64,000 nucleotides of DNA from NCBI GenBank assembly GCA_004519485.1, contig CP038110.1, positions 124,001 through 188,000 on the forward strand, in the 5' to 3' direction. Below, piece after piece: positions 20,194-31,900 of this stretch; within the stretch, counting starts at the first letter, position 1; each line of letters starts with the position of its first letter. The translations under genes were made by a program, and so were the position numbers. Source of the stretch: Nannochloropsis oceanica (lineage: Eukaryota > Sar > Eustigmatophyceae > Eustigmatales > Monodopsidaceae). The notes below the pieces were generated by a model that made no database searches, had not been told where the DNA came from, and saw only the letters and a list, made by a program, of their open reading frames with translations.

Positions 20194-22191
20194 CTAACGA
20201 GATTGACAGACGCAATTTACTAAAGACCGTTCCATATGCTCTGTCCAAGCTTTTCGCTCCTCTAACGCTTGCTGCACAACGCGGCAAAAATTCTCAACTC
20301 TCCATATCAAATGAGCTCCACCCCCTGCCCCCTCTCCCACTCCTCTTCCTTCTCTTCCTCTCCCTTTCCCTCCTGCTCCGCGGCTGCTACTTCTACCTCC
20401 ACTAAAAATGGTGGTAAAATCATCCCCAGCTCCCTCCTCCCCCTTCCTCCCACCACTGACAGATCCTTCCTCCCACCATACTTCCTCCCCACTATCGGCA
20501 AAATTCAAATCCAAATTCTTCCTTTCGTACGAAGCGAGAATGTCAAGCAACACGTTTTGGACTTCTTCTCGGGATTGTACTTCGGCTTGGAGATCTGCAA
20601 CTTCCTTTCGGAGCAATCGCTCTCGACCCCTATCTGCGAGGGAGGAGGGGGCGGAGACGAAGGAGGGGGCAGGGCTTTCCCTTTCACCTCCTCGTAAGGA
20701 CAAGGTGGGGCGTAGTGTGGAGGAACGAAACCGCAGCTGCTGCGGTGTTTGCGGTGGACGGTACTGCTGTTGCTGCTGCTGTTGCTGGTCCTGGTGACGC
20801 TCCTCGGGATGGTGCAAAATATCCTCAACGAGGCTAACGCAATTATTAATCATACATCTTGCTCTCCCCCTTGCTCCTCCTGCTGCTACTAATACTCCTT
20901 CTGCTCCATATTCAATTTCCTCCCCCTCCTCCCCCACCTCGATCTCCGAAAATAAGGAAGGAAATCTCTCCCGCCAAAAAGCGAAGAAAATCCGTAAGGC
21001 GAAAGCACGACGGAATGTCACGGTGACGGCAAAGCGTTCGTGCAGGAGCTCTAGCATGTGGATGATGACCGAGGCCCTTCGCTGCGCATAAGTGAGGTCG
21101 TATGCAGTGTTGTCGTCTAAAGGGAGGTGTGTATCGGCCTGCTGTTGCTGTTCTTGCGCCAGGCCCATGGCTCGTCCGTCGCTTTGGAGGAGTCCAGAAT
21201 CCTGTGTATGTGGGAAGGTGCGGCGAGGATCGAAATGTGTCCACGAGTGCTATATAATCATGTTGCTCTCACTCTTGGGAAGCGCTCAACTAATCACTTC
21301 CGCCCCTTCCCACCGACATTTTTCGTTGTTCTTGAGAGTGTATTTGTTGATTCCTCGTCTACTTACAGAGTGCATGCCCGCGTACAAACGTTCAAGTTCG
21401 CCTAGTGCTGTCTCCAAGGACGTGTGAAGTTGCTCTCGAAGTATTTGGCTGGTCCGTAGCTCTGCCATAGCCTCACTAGGTCGCATTGGTTTGTTGTAAG
21501 GATGTGAAGGGAAAGGGTATTATCAGTGAGTACGTTCTTATTTTGTCCTTTTGAATAGCTGCAGCGTTGCGACAATGACGTCTTAAGACCAAAGTAGTGG
21601 CATCATTCAAATGCTATATAGGTGGAATACTGTCCTCCAATACCTTCCCTTTCTTCATACTCACGTGGCATCATTTGAGCATTGCTGTGCGGCTTCTTTG
21701 GCATGCTTGTACATGCGCGTGCTTTCGTCCAAAGCCTCCTCTACCACCGCAAGTCGTTCCTTGTCTGCCCGATGCTGCCTCTCAAGCTCCCCCTTCTCAG
21801 CAATCTGTTGCCGGAGTTGTTCCCGCAAGACTTCTCTTTCCTCCAGCAGCAGCAAGACGTCTGCATCCTCTGCTCCCGCTGGACTCGTGTGGGAAGGGGG
21901 CCATTGCTGCTGTTGAGCGCCAGAAGCTGGGATGAAAGTCGACGCCGAGGGTGATGGTGGCAGGATCGGCTGCTGGAGATATTGTCGCGAAGCTGGTCGT
22001 GGTGGAGGAGGAGGTTGGGACGGGGGTGGTGGTGGGCCTGTCCACTGATGGTCCTGCTCTTGGCCTTCATGCTCGATGCTCCCTTCCTCCTGGGAAGGCG
22101 CTCGTTGGGTAAAGCCGTCACCATTCGTACCGTCGTAAGGAGGACTCCGCTCAAAGGGGAATCCTCCACCCGACGACAAAGATGACTCCAT
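20194..22191 (-). CDS. Orphan coiled-coil protein (3 exons)
   Basis: Exons 21665-22191, 21367-21475 and 20194-21201 give 547 residues with phases 2/1 and 0. The N-terminus is Pro/Gln/Ser-rich (a PPPPPSQPPPPPRP run). From about residue 110 a long coiled coil starts (LLLLEEREVLREQLRQQIAE) and continues across the exon 2 join (LREQLHTSLETALGELERLY). Exon 3 adds a helical segment (RRASVIIHMLELLHERFAVT), an aromatic patch (ALRIFFAFWRERFPSLFSEI), a Gln run, another coiled coil (LLRKEVADLQAEVQSREEVQ), a Gly/Arg-rich stretch, and a final helix (QQALEERKAWTEHMERSLVN). I do not recognise the family. The plan suggests a scaffold, perhaps at a centrosome, Golgi or cortex. The exon structure rests on clean splice signals, but the protein could extend past 20194. 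Confidence 0.6.
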
Positions 22192-22588
22192 CCTATACGT
22201 TATCGCGTCGCTTGGACCAAATGGAGAGCCAACTGGTGCTCGTGTAATGAGGACTGGGGGAGGGAGGCTAGCTGCTTGGTCCTTCTCTATCTCCTGCCGG
22301 CCGACAGCAACCGCGCAGCCATCCAGATCACGATGAAGGCAAAATTTTGAGTGCGTCTGTACATTGTGCAGAAGCGGATAGCTTGTGGTAATCAGAGAGC
22401 ATGAAAATAGAAACGGAGGGCAAACTTTGAAGAGTGGGGCTTAAATTCATCGCGAACCATTTCTCGGGCGAGCCGCAAGGGAGCTTTCGTCGAACTCTCT
22501 GTGTGTCATGTGTCATGCCTCTCACACCCCGCCACTGCCCGCCACTGCGCCACACAATAAAGCAGCCGTTGAGATTAGCAGCTAGCTA
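22192..22588. promoter_or_regulatory. Divergent promoter region, coiled-coil / LRR
   Basis: About 400 bp lie between divergent starts. A GCCACTGC word is repeated at 22531-22550 (CGCCACTGCCCGCCACTGCG). No TATA box is evident. Confidence 0.4.
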
Positions 22589-25044
22589 ATGGGCAGTAGC
22601 TTGTCCAGGACAGCCGTCACTGGTGGGTCCGAAGGAGGTGGAGGCGAGGCAGCCCTTATGTCAGGCCATCACTCCTGCGAGAGGCAGGAAGGGCTGGATG
22701 TGGAGCTAAGAAAAGATAAGGCGGTACCCATCGACGTATCCTGCGAGAAGTCCGTGCATGGTTTTGTCACGGAGATGTACCGCTTCTCGCAAGGAGGACG
22801 TTGTCGCAGGTACGTTGAGAAAAGAGGGAGGAGGTATGGGGGGCGGGGGGAGGTCATCCTGATCCGACGTGAGATGTGATCACTCGCAGCCACCCTCAGT
22901 TGCTTCTGGACAGTACCAAAAACAAATTTAATAATACACAAACCAGGGACTCGTAGATGATCACGGAAACAGTGCCACTCCAGGCTCGCAGATTAGCTAC
23001 CCTTGCACACGTGTCGTCTCACACACGTTTTGCTCTTTCCACACTCCCCACACCCGAACAAAGCAGATGCCGCCGACCCAAGCAGCAGCAAGTGGAAGAC
23101 CACAAACAAGAACTCATGACGCTAGTCGACATCTGCGTCGACGCTATTTGCGAGAAAATTTTGATTTACGAGGCCCCGTTGCCCTTTGACTGCCTGCCAC
23201 CTGAGCTTGTCCGCCGCCTGTTGGATTCCTTGATGAACCACAAAGCACTCACAAAACTAACGGTAGGCGTGAATATAGAGTGTTATTTTCCCCTTTCTAT
23301 CTCTATTTAATTTTTAGATGGAATGCCAAACGTTCTTTTCGTGGTACCCCCTCTTCCCTTCCCACCAACCACCTGCAGCTCCAATCCCTGCGCGACTGCG
23401 ACGTTACCCGCCTAGATCTCTCCTCCTGCAAAGACGTCTCCGACGATTGGCTCGAACCATTCGGTACCAAAAGCTTAACCCATTTGTCCCTTGCCTACTG
23501 CCCTGGTGTGACCGACGCTGGCCTCCTCCACCTCACCGAGCTAGGCGCCCTTCGGCATGCAAATCTGACGGGCTGCACGGGCTTACGCTTCGGGGGCCTA
23601 ACGCCATTTAAACAGTGTTGGTTAATGACAACGCTGAATTTGAGTGGGTGTCGTCATCTGATGGATGACGCTCTCAAGCCTCTGGCACATTTGCCCGCCC
23701 TGCAGCATCTCCGATTGCGCGGCTGCCGGCAGCTGACAGACGTTGCCTTGACTTTCCTTTCCCCCCTCACGCCCCAACTCAAAACCCTGGATTTGAACCA
23801 AGGAGGGCAGTTTTCAGCATCAGCTCTCTGTGCATGTCTGGAGGGATTGACTGAAATTGAGTTTCTGGACCTGGGTTATTGTCCGGAGGGAATAGGGCGG
23901 GAGGCGTTGGAGGTGCTCACCCGGGGCCGGGCCTCCGCCACCTTGCAAACCTTGATTCTTGATGCCTCTCGAAAGCTGACCAACGCCGATTTATACTTGC
24001 TGGGACAGTCAAATTCTTTGAGAGTCTTGAGTTTGCGAGCATGTCCGAGCATAAGCGATGCAGGGCTCTGTCAGTTACCACAGGGATTGGAAGACTTAGA
24101 TGTGAGCCATTGTCGAGGGGTTCGACTGTTGCCCAACCAGATATTGATGAGCTTGAGGAAGATCAATCTTGCACATTCAGGACTGAGGGATGTCGGATCG
24201 TTGAGTGAGTTTACGGCACTGGAAGAGGTTAATCTGGACTCATGCGCCATTGGTACGGAATTGGGGAGGGAGAGATAGGGGAAAGGAAGGAGGAAGGAAG
24301 GAAGGAAGGGGGCTCACCCACTCTGCACGTTAGCTAGGCTTACACCTTTCCTCCCTCCCTCCCTTTCTACCTCATTCATTTCCGACAGGGAACGCCGGCC
24401 TGTCTGCCCTCCTGCCCCTTAAGAAGCTCCAACGCCTCAATCTAGCTGACACGGGGATCTCCAACCATGGCATGGACGTCCTCGCCGCCCTCCCCTCCCT
24501 CTCCTCCCTCTCGCTGTTCTACACTAACATCACCAATACTGGCGTCCAGCAGCTGAGCTCCTTAAAAAATCTTACCTCTCTTAACCTTGATAGTCGTGAA
24601 TTGACCGATCAATCACTCTTGCATATATCGACTCTGACGAAGTTGGAGCATTTAGATGTGTTCTCCGCGCGTGTGTCCGACGTCGGCTTATGCTTCCTGA
24701 CCTCTTTGTCTGGGCTGGTAAGTCTCGAGATATGTGGTGGTAAAATTACGGATTTAGGGTTGAAGTACATTTCGTGCTTGCGTGCCTTGAGAAGATTAAA
24801 TGTGAGCCAAAATATGCGGGTGACCAACATGGGTTTGTATTATCTCGCGCAAATGAGTGATTTGGAGGTGCTGAATGTGTCACATTGTCAGGTGTCTGCT
24901 CCAGCAGCCCTGGACCCTCTTCTGAAAATGAGGATGTTGAAAGTGCTGGCAGTGAACGGGTGCAGAGGGATGGCTGACGAGGGGGTCTTGCTGGAGTTGC
25001 GAAGGTCGTTGCCTGTTTTGAAGACGGTCAGGGCTGTATGTTGA
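22589..25044 (+). CDS. Leucine-rich repeat protein, possible N-myristoyl anchor (4 exons)
   Basis: Exons 22589-22809, 23067-23262, 23379-24252 and 24389-25044 give 648 residues. Exons 2-4 join in phase to give LTKLTLQSLRDCDVTRLDLS and CAIGNAGLSALLPLKKLQRL, both continuous LRRs. About 18 repeats follow the Cys-containing/AMN1-like pattern (LxxLxLxxCxxLTDxGLxxL, for example FLDLGYCPEG, LRLRGCRQLTDVALTFL). Such solenoids mediate protein binding, often in F-box or signalling adaptors. No F-box is visible, although DCLPPELVRRLLDSL in exon 2 recalls the start of one. Exon 1 begins MGSSLSRTAV, which fits an N-myristoylation site (Gly2, Ser6). The exon 1/2 acceptor is ambiguous by 3 nt (23064 or 23067). 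Exon 1 is the least certain part. Confidence 0.78.
24284..24309. repeat. GGAA microsatellite in LRR gene intron
   Basis: An imperfect (GGAA/GGAGG)n run lies just after the exon 3 donor of the LRR gene, inside its 136-nt third intron. It is a simple repeat with no function inferred. Confidence 0.8.
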
Positions 25045-25470
25045 GAGAAGGGAGGGTGGGAGGAGAGGGAAGCAAGGGAAGGGAGGAGACGAGTGGGCGT
25101 GAACAAACTTGCACAGCAGAGGTCGAAAAGTTGATAGAAGCTTGTATAGAATACTACCACATAAAAGGAGAAGAACGAGAAGAAAAACGAGGAGAAGAAG
25201 AAGGAGAGAAAGGGGGAAGCGAACGAGAATAATCATACTATGTTCAACAAGTCAAAAAAAATTTATGGTGAACGGTAGCATGCAAAGATGTTTAAACTCG
25301 AATCAACACGCCGATCCTATTACTTTTCAATAACCTCTCCCCTCTTCAACCCCTACAACGCCCTCTTCTTTTTCCTCCTCCTCCTCCTCTGTTACGCATG
25401 CGTAAAACAAGCATAACCTCATCTGTCTGTCATCTCTCCTCTCTTTCTTCCTTCACCTCCTCCATCCGTC
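25045..25470. other. Convergent intergenic region
   Basis: About 425 bp lie between the LRR stop and the GlnRS stop. The left half is a GA-rich tract (25150-25230) and the right half is CT-rich, the usual strand bias of 3' flanks here. No gene is seen. Confidence 0.45.
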
Positions 25471-27730
25471 CTACTTCCGATTGCTCTCGAAGAGCCTCTT
25501 CTGCTTCTCCCACTCTTTCTTCAATTTCTTCACCAAACTCTTGGATAACAACTCCCCTTGCGCGTCCTTGGTCGGCACCCCATCGTCGTCAAAAGCCCCA
25601 TATTTCTCCTTCTCTCCCTCAACCCTAAACATATCTTTTGGGTCCATGTTCTTCCTTGCCTCCTTCTCTGCCAACTGCCTTGCCTGCTCCTCTTTCCGGC
25701 TCTTCCCCTTACCTCCATCCTCCCCGCCCTCCTCCTTTTTGACCCCCCCCTCCTTCAAGGTCACCACCCGGTTCAACACCAATGTCTCCTTTGAACTATC
25801 GGGGTCCACAGTGAAGTAGCCTACCCTCTCCAACTGAAATGTCGAACAAACCGGAGGTATCTCTCCCGCCTTCAACACCGATACATCCACCCTCCCTCCC
25901 TCTCTCTTCTCCAACGACAACGGATTCAATTCGGACTCCCATGTCTCGTCCCCGGGACACTCCACGGTGAACAAGTGATTGTACAGCCTGAATTCCGTCG
26001 GCACTGATTTCCCCTCTTCAGCTGACACCCATGTGATGGCTCCCCTAGGCTTCGGACCCTTCCCCTCCTTATCTGCAGTCACCTTGAGCTCGATTACGTT
26101 CCCTTTTTCGTTGAGCAGCACCTCATCGACACGCACGGGAAAGGCGTACTTGAGAATGGCGCTCTTGCCGGGGGCGAGACCAAAGTAGTCTTTGCTGTCT
26201 TCTTGACGAAAATCCGAGGCGTCAATGTAGAGCTGAGGGGTGAGGAGAACAGGGTGAGTGCCCCGTTCGGGCGCAAAAGGAAAGTCGGGAGCCTCGAGAG
26301 AAAGGGGGGAGGAGAGATTGGTGATGGTGAGGAGAATGGGATTGAGAACACCCATGGCTCGGGGAGCGGTTTCGTTCAAAATGGCCCGGGCCCAATGCTG
26401 GAGGCGTTCGTACTGGATCACGTTCTCATTGCGGGTGACACCGATGTCTTTGCAGAAGGCGTTGAGGATGTCAGCGGTGTAGCCACGGCGGCGGAGTCCC
26501 TTGATGGTAGGCATGCGGGGGTCGTCCCAGCCCTGGACCTGGTTACCCTTGACGAGCTTGAGGAGTTTGCGCTTGGAGAGGACAGTGTAGGTGATATTCA
26601 GCCGCGAGAATTCATAGACCTTTGGCCGGTAGAGCTGAAGGGCTTCCAGGACCCAGTAGTATGACTCCCGCCTCGTCTCGAACTCGAGCGTGCAGATGCT
26701 GTAGTCGACGTGTTCCAGCGAGTCGACGATGCAGTGCGTGTAGTCGTAGGTGGGGTAGATGACCCATTTCTCCCCGGCATGTGGGTGAGGAATGAATTTA
26801 ATCCGGTAGGCGACTTGATCGTACATGTTGAAGTTGGCGGAAGACATGTCCATCTTGAGGCGGAGGGTGGCAGTGTTCTCTTTGAACTTGCCCAGGCGCA
26901 TGTCGTCGAAGAGCTGGGGGAGGAAGGGAGGGAGGAAGGAATAGGGGGAGGTAAAGATTGGTAAGAACGACGCACGATATGAAGTAAGCTCACGGCAAAG
27001 ACACACACTAACAGAAAAGAGGGTTCCATCATCAAAGCAAGCAACCTCGATCTATTGATGCCCCCTCCTCTCCCAAGGCACCATTCCCTTCCCTCTGACG
27101 TACCTTGAGAGACTCCTCTACAGGCCGATCCCGCCAGGGGCTGTTCGGATCTCCCTCAAATTCAGCATTAGCCGCCTTCTCCTTGGCAATCGCACGCGAC
27201 TTACTAATCTCTTCACCTGTCTGGTGGCAGACATAGGCCTTGCCGTCCCGAATGAGCTGCACGGCTAGTTCGTATAGCTTGTCGAAATAGTCCGAGGTGA
27301 AGGTGGTTTGCATGGGCGTCCAGCCCAACCACTCCACGTCCTCCCGCAGGGAATCAATATATTCTTGGCTCTCCGCCTCTGGGTTGGTGTCGTCATACCG
27401 GAACACCGTCTCGCGCATGGCCTCGGGCACGCCCAGCTTCTCAAAAGCAAGGTGGAAATTCATATGCATAGACTTGGCGTGGCCAATGTGTAAGTAACCG
27501 TTCGGCTCCGGAGGGAAACGCGTGCGGACCTTGCCCTTGGTCACTTCTCGGTGCTGCGCCTCAAGGGCAGGGGTGTTTTTGGCGCTTTCCAACTCCCGGG
27601 CAGCCAATGAGTCCTCTGCTCCCGCTCCTGCTCCTGCCGATGTTTCCTCCGCCATTTCTTCTATGCGCTGAGGGGATGAAGACGATCTAACGTGGAGTGG
27701 GGATGACAAGTGCCGGGGATGACTATGCAT
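25471..27730 (-). CDS. Glutaminyl-tRNA synthetase (2 exons)
   Basis: Exon 1 ends at 27104 and exon 2 is 26913-25471, phase 0, donor GTACGT, acceptor CCCCCAG. The class I signature HIGH lies in FPPEPNGYLHIGHAKSMHMN and the KMSKS equivalent is VLSKRKL. The Rossmann core, DDTNPEAESQEYIDSL and the C-terminal anticodon-binding beta barrels (to LFESNRK) identify GlnRS. It charges tRNA-Gln with glutamine. The N-terminal YqeY-like extension of many eukaryotic GlnRSs is absent. Two in-frame ATGs are possible: 27655 (MAEETSAG, 664 residues) and 27730 (MHSHPRHLSSPLHVRSSSSP, 689 residues). The 25 extra residues are rich in Ser/Arg/His and lack acids until the end, as in a mitochondrial or plastid presequence. 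I give the longer start but the cytosolic form likely uses 27655. The gene is divergent to the YGGT gene. Confidence 0.93.
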
Positions 27731-27965
27731 TGCGCCTATGTTGCAAGAGAGAAGGAAAGGAAATTTGGGAATTTGTGTGGTCGGTGTAGTGTGCGTATGG
27801 CTGGGTGGCAAGGCGGGGGATCGTTGTTGGCGAGGGCGAGGCGTTGACGATGTCGAATGGGGAGGGGAGGTCGTGATGGGGTAGTCAGGAAAAGACTATA
27901 TGATATGCATGGCACTCATGCGTTCACACCACATCATACACTACAACACACTCAAGCCAGCAAGC
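27731..27965. promoter_or_regulatory. Short divergent promoter region, GlnRS / YGGT
   Basis: Only 235 bp separate the upstream GlnRS ATG from the YGGT ATG, the tightest divergent pair in the window. If GlnRS uses 27655 the gap is 310 bp. No motif is recognised. Confidence 0.4.
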
Positions 27966-28484
27966 ATGCGTCCACAACCCTACTCCCACGTCCTCGTGGC
28001 CTTTCTCCTGTCCCTCCTTGCTGCCTCCACCAATGCCTTCCTGATCCCCACACAGCGCCTCTCCTCCCTCCCCGCCAGATCAGCAGCAGCACATCCCTGC
28101 ACCACTAAGTCCGCGTCGACACTGAGGATGGTGGTAGAGCCTTCAAGTGTGCTGCTCATGGAGAGTGGCGGGCCGGCAATGCTGTTAGCGGCGAGTTCAT
28201 GGGTGGGCCCGGCCAAGACAATAATTGAGCCCATTCTGGACTTGGGCGGGTTTGCCTTCTTGGTGCGCATCGTGTTGTCGTGGTACCCCCAGGTAAATCT
28301 GAACAAGCTGCCCGCCAACATCATCGCCTGGCCCACTGAGCCCTTCCTGCAGGTGACACGCGTGGTCGTGCCCCCGGCTTTCGGAGTCGACATTAGTCCC
28401 ATTATCTGGTTTGCCTTCCTCAACTTTTTGCGGGAGATTTTGGTCAGTGACCAAGGCATTCTGACGCTGCTGCAACAGAAGTAA
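27966..28484 (+). CDS. Plastid YGGT-family membrane protein
   Basis: A 172-residue protein from the ATG at 27966; the frame is open 22 codons earlier, but the signal peptide starts here. VLVAFLLSLLAASTNAFLIP is a signal peptide ending in an A-F junction as used for plastid targeting in stramenopile algae. A Ser/Ala/Arg-rich transit region to about residue 55 follows. The mature part has two hydrophobic segments and the YGGT signature: FLVRIVLSWYPQ, WPTEPFLQVTRVVVPPAFGV, then DISPIIWFAFLNFL. Plant and cyanobacterial relatives (YlmG, CCB3) take part in nucleoid distribution or in assembling cytochrome b6f. Which role applies here is unknown. It is convergent with the giant gene. Confidence 0.88.
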   Translation: MRPQPYSHVLVAFLLSLLAASTNAFLIPTQRLSSLPARSAAAHPCTTKSASTLRMVVEPSSVLLMESGGPAMLLAASSWVGPAKTIIEPILDLGGFAFLVRIVLSWYPQVNLNKLPANIIAWPTEPFLQVTRVVVPPAFGVDISPIIWFAFLNFLREILVSDQGILTLLQQK

Positions 28485-28927
28485 GAAGGATATATGGGGA
28501 ATGAAGACCAAACCGGAGAGCGAGTCTCGCATTTCAATTTCATATTTTCAGAAACAAAGCAGCCAAACACTTAAAAGCGAGAACATCTATTCGTCAAGTT
28601 ACACATACAATCTCATTCCTTTTCATTTTCTGTCTTTTCGACAGAATTTCCTCGTTATCTCACCATTGTATCAAAATATAGCAGACACCAGACAGACACA
28701 TTCTCTTACATATTCGTCTTCCCATCCTACTCTTTTAGCCCTCTTCCCCCCTTCCTCTTCTACTTCATTTTCTCCTCGCCGCCAAGAAGGAAAACAACCA
28801 CACCCACCCGGCAATAGAAGGAAAACAACCACACCCAGCATTACAGTCCCCTCAGAAGGCCACAGGGCAATCACTTATGAGCCACTACTGCCTCTCTGTT
28901 TTACACTCGCTTCTTTTTACTCTTGCT
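28485..28927. other. Convergent intergenic region with short direct repeat
   Basis: About 440 bp lie between the YGGT stop and the stop of the giant gene. A 22-nt direct repeat (AGAAGGAAAACAACCACACC, then CA) occurs at 28785-28806 and 28816-28837. No gene is seen. Confidence 0.5.
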
Positions 28928-31900
28928 CTATTTCGAACCAGGAGCCTCAGGAGACGATCCAAGCTTCAAGCCGGCATTGTAATCTTCCGGCGAGCAGAAA
29001 AAGCGCTGGTAAGCCAAGTCATAAAAGTTCTCCCCACTATTAGCATCCGGTGCATTGTGACCCTGCACTGTTACCAATAAATTCAGCGAATTGACCAACC
29101 ACACACTGCCAGGCTTTCCACCCGTGCCCTTATTACTCCAGACTAACCGCGGCTTCAGCCTTGCGGGCAGCGTCCATCGCTTGGGGACACAGTGAATATC
29201 CTCAACACTCGGTGGCTCCTCCGTCATCGTGGCTACCATGCCGAGCGCAACAAAATCTTGGCTTGGGGGGACGGGCTTCCAAATGAAGAGGGCTTGATTC
29301 TTCCCGTAGTGACAGTTCCAGACTTGCCGGAAACGGACGGGGTGGGGGCAGATGCGGGCGATGACTGCGTCGAGGATGGAGGATTTCTGAATGGTGTTGC
29401 ATGCCGTGTCGGAGATCTCGATGAGGAAACGAGTGCTCGAACCCGAGAGCCGTCCGGGGTGGTCATAGCTGTCGTTGGGGTAGTGACCCACACAGATGCG
29501 GGTCTTGTTGCGAGCAAAGACACCGCGGTTGTCCAACGCATCCCACACACTCAGCTTGGACCGCGTGCCTGTGTTTTTGCTGTTCCACACCGGTTTGAAG
29601 GTGCTAACGGCTTTCAGCTTGACTTTGAAGAGAGGAATGGCCGAGATGTCGATTGCCATGTCCCGAACCCTCCCTCGACCCTTCTGCAGGTCGCGGAGCT
29701 CCTTGATAAGCTTGGGGGGGATGAAGAGATCATCGAACTGCACGTGGGGTGTCTGCAATATGGCAAGATCCACGCTACTTTCCTCCTCACCCGTTACGCT
29801 GCTTCTCGTAAAAGCCTGCCTGAACTCCTCGAACGACACTAGTCCATCCCCGTCCACGTCAATGAACATGACGATGTTGTAAATCTGATCAGGCATCAGC
29901 ATCAGCCCAAGCCAATCCAATCCTCCATACAGCTCCGAGCAGGTCAAAAATCCTGAATGACTAAAATTAAATGCGCGGAAAGCATCTCGGGGATACATTC
30001 CCTTCGCCTTGATGAGCGCCGCAATCCGTGCTATTGCTGCGCGAGGCTGCAAGAGCTGGTACTCGTCCGGCGTGCCGAAGAAACGGGCGAGGTTGGTCTG
30101 CTCGACATCGATTTGCCGACGCCGGCGGCATGCCCGCACGTCTAAAAACCAGGTCAAGCGGGCAAGGGCCTCGTTCACCTGAAACGCGCGGAAAAGGAGA
30201 ATGGTCTGTTTCTCGCTAAAATTCACGTCGGAGTCCAGGAAACGATAAGCCTGCTCGGCCATGGTCTGGTGGTAGGGCTTGGGAGGCTGGTAGCTCCCCG
30301 AGGCGTCAATCATCATCCCATTCGTCAAACGCAGAGCCACTGCCGTGTTTCCCCCTTCAAGTAGCATCCGGTCCTGGCGCAGGTGCAGGACACCGCGCAA
30401 GGCCTCAGCTTCCACCAAGGAAAGCGCAACGAAGTAGCGACCGCTTTGGATAGTGTTGTAGGCCCGACAGGTGATTATGGCCTTTGCTTGCTCAAAATTG
30501 ATGCGGCGGCGTTGCTCAGTGTCAATCCGCTCCAGAATATTCCGAGTGTTAAACTGCTCCCTATTCATGTCAAGCTCCAAACTTTCTAAGAAAGCCTCTG
30601 CCTCATCATAAGTCAACTGGTCGTCACCGTCCGAATCAAAAAGTCGATACGCCTTTAGGAGATGCTCTTCCTGCGCCGCCGTCAAATTCTTTCCAAACTG
30701 ATTGTGCCCTTCACTAAAGAGAAGCGAGGCCAGATCTGGCGTCACATCCAGCACCACAATCACGTTCTTCAGCCGCCGATAAGTCTTGAGCGACCACCCG
30801 CGGTTGTAGTAGTTCCGACTCAAGTAGCAGAACTCTGGAAAGAGAATAGGCTGAGGCCTGGACAAGATCTTTTTATACACAGCAAAGTCTGAGCAAGGGT
30901 AGAAACCCTGCGTTCCTCGGGCGGGTGGATCTTGCAGCGCCGCCACAAGCCACGGCTTGGGATCCTCGTCCTCCCGCGAATACTTCTCTTGCCGATACTC
31001 CTCCAAATCCTCCAGCTCCACCCTTTCTTCTTCTTTCTCTTGCTCCTTCTCCTGCTCTTGTTCCTGCTCCTGCTCTTGTTCCTGCTCCTGCTCCTGCTCT
31101 TGAACCTGCTCAGTGCCAAACGCTTCTTCTTGCTCCACGCTCGCTGGATCAGCCACCGCCGTACCCGTCTCTGTCTTCTCCGCCCCCGCTACCACGCTTA
31201 AAATACTGCGCACCGTTACCCTGTCCACTTCCGCGGAGAGAAAAGGTTTGTACTCCTCTACCATTTCGACTAGCTTTTTGGTGAATGCCTTGCCGACAGG
31301 AATAGAATTCTCTACCGAGTAATCCACCCGGTCACGGAACACGTCCACACAGCCCTGCAAAAAGTCACTGCACTCTCTAGTCCCTACCTGCTGGAACCGC
31401 TGCACCAGCTCCCTCCATGCCACCTTCCGCCACACGTTCTTGACGCTATGCTCACACAACAAATCAAACTGCACCTTCTCACTCCGGAAAGAATTGATTG
31501 TCAACCAAGCACAAACATCCCGCAGGGCTTGCGTTGTCCTATCCACAGGCGCCATTCGCCGATCCAACCCCCCCTCGGCCTGCGAGACCTGCGTGCGAAT
31601 CAGCTTGGCCACTTCCGGAATAATTATAAGCCGTATTTTCTGCCCTCGACCTATGCCTCGCATACGGAAGGCACCCTGCGCGTAGTCTCGGAAATTCATA
31701 TCCTTTCCTAAAGTCAACGCTGCTTCCGCGCTCAACGGCTGCTGGATATCCATTCCCGTCGTGTGCACCTGATCGTAAAACGTGAATCGCTTCTCTAACG
31801 GAATCTGGCACTGTTGCAGCTTGACAACCTTCATCGACGCGCGGCACAAAATCATCTTCCGGTCTTTATCGTCCAAAAATACTACCCCCTCCATATTCGG

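Noticed and set aside
28928-31000. The EF-hand/VPS62-like part as a separate gene
   Set aside because: It is in one uninterrupted frame with the ATPase core, joined by the EQ linker, with no stop, promoter gap or acceptor that demands a split.
31051-31101. EQ hexamer as a CRISPR-like or minisatellite array
   Set aside because: Six-base unit in frame inside a coding exon, no spacers; it is coding low complexity.
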